Shown here: in pieces, positions 57,530 through 64,000 of the stretch
Layout of the letters: each line of letters starts with the position of its first letter
Position numbering within the stretch: the first letter of the stretch is position 1
Source: Ursus arctos
Lineage: Eukaryota; Chordata; Mammalia; Carnivora; Ursidae
Assembly (NCBI RefSeq): GCF_023065955.2
Contig: NW_026622886.1
Location: 12,534,001 to 12,598,000, forward strand
DNA length: 64,000 bases
Direction of reading: 5' to 3'
Made by a program: the position numbers and the translations under genes
Notes under the pieces: generated by a model
Databases searched by the model: none
What the model was told of the DNA's origin: nothing
What the model saw: the letters and a program-made list of their open reading frames with translations, nothing else

Positions 57530-59110
57530 AGATATGGCTGGACTTGGTGTGTTAAATATTTTGTTGAAGATTTTTACACCTATATTCATGAGGGATGTTG
57601 GTCTATAGTTTCTTTTTTCTTGTGTTTTTGTTTGATCTTGGTATTAGAGTAACAGTAGCCACATAAAAGAAGTTGAGAAGTGTTCCATTATCTTTGATTT
57701 TTCTGGTATTATCTCTTCCTAAGATATTTGGTAAGATTTGCCAGTGAAACCATCTGACCTAGAGTTTTCTTTTGTAGAAGGTTTTACTCAAAAATTCAAT
57801 TTTAAAAAAGATATAGGACTATTTGTGTTTTGGCAGTTTGTGTTTTTCAAGGAATTGATTCATTTCATCTAAGATGTCAAATTTATAGGCATAGCACTGT
57901 TATTATTCTTCTAATGCTTGTAGGGTCTGTAGTGATTGATAGTGTTGTTTGAGTTGACTATATTCTTGTTATTTTCTTTCTAATTGTTTTATTAATTATT
58001 GATTAAAAATATTAAAGATTCCCATAATTGAGAATTTTTCTATCTCTCCTTTAGTTCTATCAGTTTTTGCTTCATGTATTTTAAAGCTCTGTTTTTGTTG
58101 TGTGCATGTTTAGGATTATTACGTCTTTTTAATGACTTGACCTCTTTTTTATTATGAAATGTTCCTTTTCATCCCTAGCAATTTTTCTTCTAAAGTCCAC
58201 TTTGATGTTAATATAGTCACTTCAACTTTCTTTTTATCACTATTTACATAACATGTATTTTCTATCATTTTACTTTTCACTTATCTATATCATTATAAAG
58301 TGAATTTCTTGTAGATCGCATATAATTGTGTCTTTTTTTAAAAAAAATCCATCTCTGCCCTTTAACTGATTTAGATTTAATGCAATTCTTGATATGGTCA
58401 GATTTATGTCTGCTATTTTATTGTTTGCCATTAGTCTGTTCTTTTTTCATTCTTTTTTCATCTTTCCTGCCTTTTTTCTTTATTATTTGAATACTTTTAT
58501 TATTTTATTTTAATTTCTCCATTGGCTTCCAGGCCATATCTCTATATTATTTTTTTAGAAATCACAATATTCACTAATAACCTTCACAGGATGCTCAGAG
58601 TTAGTATTTTACCACTTCAAGTAACCTCTATCAGCCCTACAAACCAAATAGATACCTTTACTTTCCTCTTCCATGTTATAGTTGTCAGATGTATTACACC
58701 TACAAACACTGAAAATCTCATCAGGCAATGTTATAAAATTTCCTTTCAATATTCATACAAATTTTTAAAGAATTTTAAGATGAGAAAAATGTCTCTTATG
58801 TTTATCCAGCTATTTGCCATTGCCCTTACTCTGGCTTTATTCCTGAAGTTTCAAGTTTCTGGTATAATTTTCCTTCAGCCTGAAGAACTTACTTTAGCAT
58901 TTATTTTAGAGTAGGTCTGGTGGTGACAAATTCTCTCTGTTTACCTTTGTCTGAGACAGCTTTTCTTTCATTTTCATTCCTGAAGGATATTTTTGCCGGA
59001 TATTGAATTCTGGGTTGATAGTTCTTCTCTGTCATCACTTTAAAGAGGTTGTTTCACTCCTTTTTAGTCTCTGTGGTTTCTGATGAAATTTTCACAGTTA
59101 TTTGAATTGT
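57530..59110 (-). mobile_element. Old L1 (L1M-type) ORF2 fragment, antisense
   Basis: Antisense L1 text: 'aatattttgttgaagatttt', 'catgagggatgttggtctat', 'ccagtgaaaccatctgacct', 'tctatctctcctttagttct', 'aagtgaatttcttgtagatc', 'tattgaattctgggttgata'. High divergence and a very T-rich plus strand. The 130-codon frame at 58522-58914 lies inside it and is not a gene. Confidence 0.65.
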
Positions 59111-59159
59111 TCTCCTAACCACTATATTTTAAAGCCACTGAATTCTGAGGTGGTATTTT

Positions 59160-60010
59160 AAACAACAATTGACAGCTGAAAGACCCTCAAACTCTATATT
59201 CCAATCACATTGAACTTCATCTAATTCTTTGAAAGCCATTCATTCTCTTTTTTCTGAGACTTTGCACATGTTGTTCCCTCTTCATGGAAACGATACTCTC
59301 ACACACTTACAAACTCCGTTGCACTTTCCCAAAGGTGTCATACTGCCTACTCCTCTTTCAGATTTCAGGTAACCACTTCTTCCTCCAGAGGGAGCTTCCT
59401 CAACAACACACACACACCTTCTTCTGCTCTATAAGTGTAGATAAAAAACACCTCTTACACATTCCAATAACACAAACTGTGCTTTCCATATCATATCTCT
59501 TTTAATAAAATGAGACATGTATTGATCACTCACTACATACTTGCTCTTATTCTAAATCCTTTGCATGAATCTATGAAACAACCCTGGTATTGCCTCTATT
59601 TTCCTAATGGGGAAACAGAAGAATAAAATGGCTAATTTACCTGCCCGTCCATATTCAGAGTACAGTCAGTTAGTGATTAAGTCAGAATGTGACCCAGACA
59701 GTGGCTTCAGAGAAATGTCTTTAGCCACTATTTTAAGCTGCTCCTGACTTACCGTATTGTAAAATTATAATAACTTTTATACTGTTTTGTATACCCAGTA
59801 AGAGTCTAAGCTTTCTAAGGAAAGTGACTAGGTATTGTCAACTGCATGGCATAACACTGTATTTTATTTCTCAAGTTATGTGTGTGTGTGTTGTCTCTAT
59901 ACTATGAGATTCTAGAGGTCAGGGACCCTAAATTTTCATCTTTCTGTCTCTAGATTGAGAAGCCTAAAATATGGTAGATTCTCAATAAATATCTCATGAC
60001 TGCATGATTG
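59160..60010 (+). repeat. L2 LINE 3' region with a MIR inserted
   Basis: Sense L2: 'tttgcacatgttgttccctc', 'cagatttcaggtaaccactt' on the left; on the right 'agattctagaggtcagggac' and 'tagattctcaataaatatct'. Between them (59515-59720) is a MIR: 'tattgatcactcactacata', 'cctaatggggaaacagaaga'. A (GT)n run lies at 59880-59891. Confidence 0.6.
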
Positions 60011-61799
60011 TTGAGTGAAGGGAAAACACACAGTGCAGAGAGTTAATATGTCTTATGGATCAAAATAAGGTGCAGAGGTCTTACTTAGGGAACCAGGAGC
60101 TCAACACCAGTGGAATGTAAATAAAGGTAAGTGCAGAAAATTAAGGACCAAGAACTCTGGAATCACTTCTCTATTAAAGGTTATAAAATTCACTAGTAAT
60201 CCAAAAAATAGGATTTAAAATAAGAATAAAACCATTTTTGGTCTCTTAAATTATCAAATTGAAATCAATAATATATACTTGTAGTAAGGCATAGTAAAAC
60301 AACACTAGCATTATCATGCTTGTGGAGACTTAAATTGGTATATTTGTATCAGTAGTCATTAAAAATATTTATACATTTGAGACTCTAATTCTTTTTATGG
60401 AAAACGATTCCTAAAGAAATATGGATAAAGGTACCCATGTTAGTTAAAATGTAAAAAAAAAAATCAGAATCAACCAAAATTACACAGCCATTAAATTCTT
60501 GTTTACAAAGACATGAAGACATGCTTACGTGTGTGTGTGTGTGTATACATGCACTATTATATATGCATATATGTATGCATTTAAAAAAACCTTGAGAGAA
60601 AATATTCTAAAATGTCAATAGCAATTAACTCTGGATGATGCAATTATGAGTAATTTGAATGTTCATTTTTATACCTCCCTGTATGTTTCAATTTTTCAAC
60701 CATTGGCATGTATTTTTCTTTAATCAGATGAAAACAATAAATGTTACCAAAAAAACTGCAAACTATGTTTGCAGCTGACCACAAGGCCCGTAATAAATAA
60801 ACAATCTGGAGCAAGACATTTCAAGAAAACAGACGTAATAACTGACAGGGTGGTGGGAAAGCGTGCAAGCCAAAGGCCTTTCTCCTTCAGCAAAGTAAAG
60901 ATTATGTTGCTAAAGTCACCCTGGGAAAGCAGTGCAAGCATCAAGGAACACAAGGATCCAAAAGTTGTTGGAAGGAGAACATATAGGTTTACATCTGCCT
61001 ATTAAACATGTCTTGGAGAAAACTTTAAAGCAAATAAATCCCAGCTCTCCAGTGGTCTAAGTGAACTGCCAATCCATAGCCGAGCCAATTCATCTTTGGA
61101 CCCCTGACTTGAAGGTTCTTAGTGAGAAGGGAATTGGAGACCCTAAAAACTTAATTCATAGCCCATACTTCTTCATGTGCACTTTGCTTGGCCAGCACTA
61201 TACTGAGTGCCTGCTTGGATAATAGTTTCAGGCTGTTGACCTCCCTCTCCAATGCCCTGATTATGTCTCGTCACCAGACATTTAAACGATGTTGCAAGAG
61301 CTCTCTCTAGCTCTCCATCATTGCTGTTGAATTGTCCTACAGGAAACTAACATATTTTCCATACATCAAAGCCTGATCCATAAAGTCAAGTCAAGATTTC
61401 TTCTTGAGCCTGTACTGAAATCTGACTACGCCATGGATATACTTCTTCACAACTATATTGTAAGAACAATGTCTAGTATTTTAGACATTCAAACAATAGA
61501 CATTAAGACCTCTTTATTTTCCCATAGTGCCAAGCCCTGTTCTGATCAATACTTTATCCAAATGATAGAAGATGATCAATGAATATTCATTGATTGATGG
61601 TCTTCCATTTTTCACAGATGAGGTGGCAAATGTATTCATTCCCTGGGGTTCCCGTTCTTCCTCCAACACCATCGGAGGATATAAAAAATCATTCACATGA
61701 CTTTCACCAAAATGCAGAAGAGGCCTTTTAAAACTCCCCAAATGGTTCTATAAGCAGACACTACCAATGCATTGGCATATAGACAAAAGTCTATTTTCA
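60011..61799. other. No gene recognised; (GT)n at 60530-60543
   Basis: AT-rich unassigned sequence with a (GT)n run merging into TATGCATA-rich text. No gene evidence; open frames are under 80 codons. Confidence 0.35.
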
Positions 61800-62190
61800 T
61801 CCACTCTACAGAATAATGCCCAAACTTTTTAGGCCTCCAAAATCTGACCAAAGCATATCTCCCATTACAAGACCTCTTGCCTCTTGCTACAATGTCTCTT
61901 GCTTATCATCTATTCCAAGTGATCACCACACTTTCTTGCCTCTCAGTCCCCAAGTCAAATCCCACCTCTTTTTCTGTACTTAGTCTTAACCATGGAGTCT
62001 TAGACTAATCATGATAGCATTCATCTTTGAGATGATATTCTTTAACATCAAAAACTTTCATGGATTCCCTCATTACAGAAGGGCAGGAACTGTATTTGTT
62101 TTAAGTATACCTGTAACTCCAGTACCCAACACAATGCTTGTCCACAAGGTAGGTGCCTGGTAAATATTTACAAATGAGCAAATGCTACCA
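61800..62190 (+). repeat. Probable L2 LINE 3' region
   Basis: 'ggcctccaaaatctgaccaa', 'tctattccaagtgatcacca', 'acagaagggcaggaactgta', 'gtacccaacacaatgcttgt' and 'aggtgcctggtaaatattta' follow a sense L2-type 3' end. Confidence 0.5.
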
Positions 62191-62800
62191 ATTAATTGAA
62201 AAGTATATAATAATCAAAAACTACTATGAACTCCTATTTTCTTATGAATTTGCATTTTAGAAATTACATCAACACCTACATATATTTCAAGGAAAAATAG
62301 CCAGATTTGAAATAATAATAAATTTTCTCTTGGGGGGGTTCTGGTTATTAAAATACATGAGATAGTTTAGTGGACCTGTTACTCAGGGATACTAACAAAG
62401 GCCTTGAAGACAATAAGACAGACAATACTAAACTTAGAATGAGCATAATTTCAATTTTCTTTGATGATTGAGAAGGCACATCATGACCAAGCAATACTCT
62501 AGGGCCAGTATTATGCATCAACTACTCTTCCCAGTAATAATTGTTAATAGAATTTCTGGTAGTTAAATGCCAAATTAACAAGCTGTTCTTGCCTTTGGAG
62601 GCAATGTGTACATAGACTCTGCCAGCCCCAAACTGAATGAAGTATTTCTTGATTCTATTGCTTTTAGAGTTTTCCCACCAGAGTAATTCAAAGTCTAATT
62701 GCATTTGAGGGAATTTCAATTGGTCTCCAATATGGCCAGTTCCTACACCCTTCTCCAAATTGTAAGATGTCACTGATTTAACATATTATGATTAGCATTG
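62191..62800. other. No gene recognised
   Basis: Unassigned AT-rich sequence with an 83-codon chance frame on the minus strand (62522-62773). Confidence 0.35.
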
Positions 62801-63280
62801 GATAGTAATTCCAGGCTCTACTTTTTGTGATTATGTGTGGTCTTTTTTTTTTTTTTCAAATATTTTACTTATTTATTTGAGAGAGAGATAGCGAGAGAGA
62901 GCATGAGTAGGGAAGAGAGGGAGAAGCAGGCTCCTTGCTGAGCAGGGGGCTGACGTGGGCTTGATCCTAGGGTCCTGGAATCATGACCTGAGCCGAAGGC
63001 AGACACTTAACTGACTGAGCCACCCAGGCACCCCAATTATGTGTGGTCTTAAGAAAGTCACTTAAATTCTCTCTTATGTGGTTCTTTTATATTTTTTTAT
63101 TTTAAATTCTTTAGTATTGCTATAATTGTTATCATTATCATAATCATCCCCTTATTTTTTAATAGGAATAATTCTGATATCTACCTCATGGTATTATTGC
63201 AAGTTACACATATTAAAAACATTTATCAGATAATAGCTGCTTAGATAGAACATAACTATTATTATTATTATTGTGATGTT
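62801..63280 (-). repeat. MIR SINE remnant split by a SINEC
   Basis: Left piece 'ggatagtaattccaggctct' to 62844; right piece from 63036 with 'aagaaagtcacttaaattct', 'aataggaataattctgatat' and 'ctacctcatggtattattgc' to about 63240, then (ATT)n. Together they read as one antisense MIR. Confidence 0.65.
62845..63035 (-). mobile_element. SINEC SINE inside a MIR
   Basis: T13 tail, antisense middle, 'gggcttgatcctagggtcct', 'actgagccacccaggcaccc'. A perfect 15-bp target-site duplication, 'attatgtgtggtctt', lies at 62830-62844 and 63036-63050. Confidence 0.95.
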
Positions 63281-63354
63281 TATTCTCTGCCTACCATTGA
63301 CTAAAACACCCAACCAAAAAGCATTGTCTCCTACCCATCCAGGAACAGTTAATG

Positions 63355-63605
63355 ATTCACTTAACGTATTTAGCGTTTACTTTGAGTGCCTACTATGCTC
63401 CAGTCTCTGAGACAAGCATCAGAAAAACAAAGGTAAAAGAGACTTGATAACTGCTCTAAAGAAATTCACAGTCTAATGGGGAAAACAGTCATATAGTCAG
63501 ACAGTTATAAGACAGTGTGGTATGTGTACACCCACTAACAGAGATAAGGCTGGATTGACCAGGTTCAGGGAGGACTAACTTTGGAAAAGACAAAGAAAGG
63601 GTCAT
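63355..63605 (-). repeat. L2 LINE 3' fragment
   Basis: 'ttgagtgcctactatgctcc', 'gaaattcacagtctaatggg', 'acagtcatatagtcagacag' and 'ggttcagggaggactaactt' fit an antisense L2 3' end. The L1 at the window edge inserted into it. Confidence 0.6.
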
Positions 63606-63611
63606 ATAAAT

Positions 63612-64000
63612 GATCCAGCAATTGCACTACTAGGTATTTACCCCAAAGATACAGACTTAGTGAAGAGAAGGGCCATATGCACCCCAATGTTCATAGCAGC
63701 ATTGTCCACAATAGCTAACCTGTGGAAGGAGCCGAGATGCCCTTCAACAGACAAATGGATAAAGAAGATGTGGTCCATATATACAATGGAATATTACTCA
63801 GCCATCAGAAAGAACGATTACCCAACATTTGCAGCAACATGGACGGGACTGGAGGAGATAATGCTAAGTGAGATAAGTCAAGCAGAGAAAGACAATTATC
63901 ATATGGTTTCACTCATTTATGAAACATAAGAAATAGCAGGAAGATCAGTAGGAGAAGGAAGGGAAGAATGAAGGGGGGGTAAGCAGAAGGGGGAATGAAC
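63612..64000 (+). mobile_element. Young 5'-truncated L1, continues past the window
   Basis: Starts abruptly at 'atgatccagcaattgcacta' and matches the full-length L1 from about 38998 onward at roughly nine bases in ten. The ORF2 C-terminus is open for 90 codons (63660-63929, MKRRAICTPMF...) with no frameshift, then the G-rich 3' UTR begins. Its tail and right target-site duplication lie outside the window. Confidence 0.92.

Noticed and set aside
58522..58914. 130-codon plus-strand frame as a membrane-like protein
   Set aside because: It lies wholly in antisense old L1 sequence. The hydrophobic look comes from T-rich DNA.
1..64000. A bacterial, phage or plasmid system
   Set aside because: No long tightly packed frames or ribosome binding sites; MIR, L2, L1, ERV-L and Can-SINE content fixes the origin as a carnivore nuclear genome.

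Overview
This is a mammalian nuclear genomic window. It is AT-rich and packed with interspersed repeats, and no host protein-coding exon or RNA gene can be supported. The lineage signal comes from eleven tRNA-Lys-derived SINEs of the Can-SINE (SINEC) type, with a GGGGCGCCTGGGTGGC-like head, a CT-rich middle and an AAATAAATAAAATCTT-type tail. These are restricted to Carnivora. The younger copies resemble the arctoid form (bear, seal, mustelid) more than the dog SINEC_Cf or cat forms; that narrower placement is an inference from memory of the families. Family names throughout are by recognition, not database search.

Layout. From 0 to 12 kb the window holds old MIR, L2 and MER5-like remnants and unassigned sequence. 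From 12.4 to 17.2 kb there is a minus-strand ERV-L provirus remnant: an MLT2-like 3' LTR, then dUTPase, integrase, RNase H, reverse transcriptase and protease remains, with no 5' LTR or gag. From 17 to 25 kb there are MIR, L2 and MER3-like fragments, an antisense old L1 and several SINECs. At 26.0-27.5 kb lies an L1 with a textbook 5' inversion flanked by a 17-bp target-site duplication. From about 31.4 to 33.5 kb there is a second ERV-L fragment, on the plus strand.

The main element is a 6.1-kb, apparently full-length plus-strand L1 at 33.55-39.69 kb. It has a CpG-rich 5' UTR, ORF1, ORF2, a G-rich 3' UTR and what looks like a 3' transduction. It is dead: ORF1 has a stop and a frameshift. ORF2 has about five frameshifts, a stop and a Lys codon in place of the endonuclease catalytic Glu. 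From 40 to 64 kb there are L2, MIR and MER3-like remnants, an L1 nested in an older L1 together with a SINEC (44.7-46.9 kb), a SINEC fused to an L1 3' end (52.9-53.5 kb), an old antisense L1 (57.5-59.1 kb), and a young 5'-truncated L1 running off the right edge.

How the parts work together: nothing here forms a host operon or pathway. The functional logic is retrotransposition. L1 enzymes supply target-primed reverse transcription for L1 itself and, in trans, for SINEC RNAs; this is visible as A-tails and 7-20 bp target-site duplications around many copies. I found no convincing undescribed system. The best items are the L1 with a 3' transduction, the twin-primed L1, and the SINEC/L1 junction.
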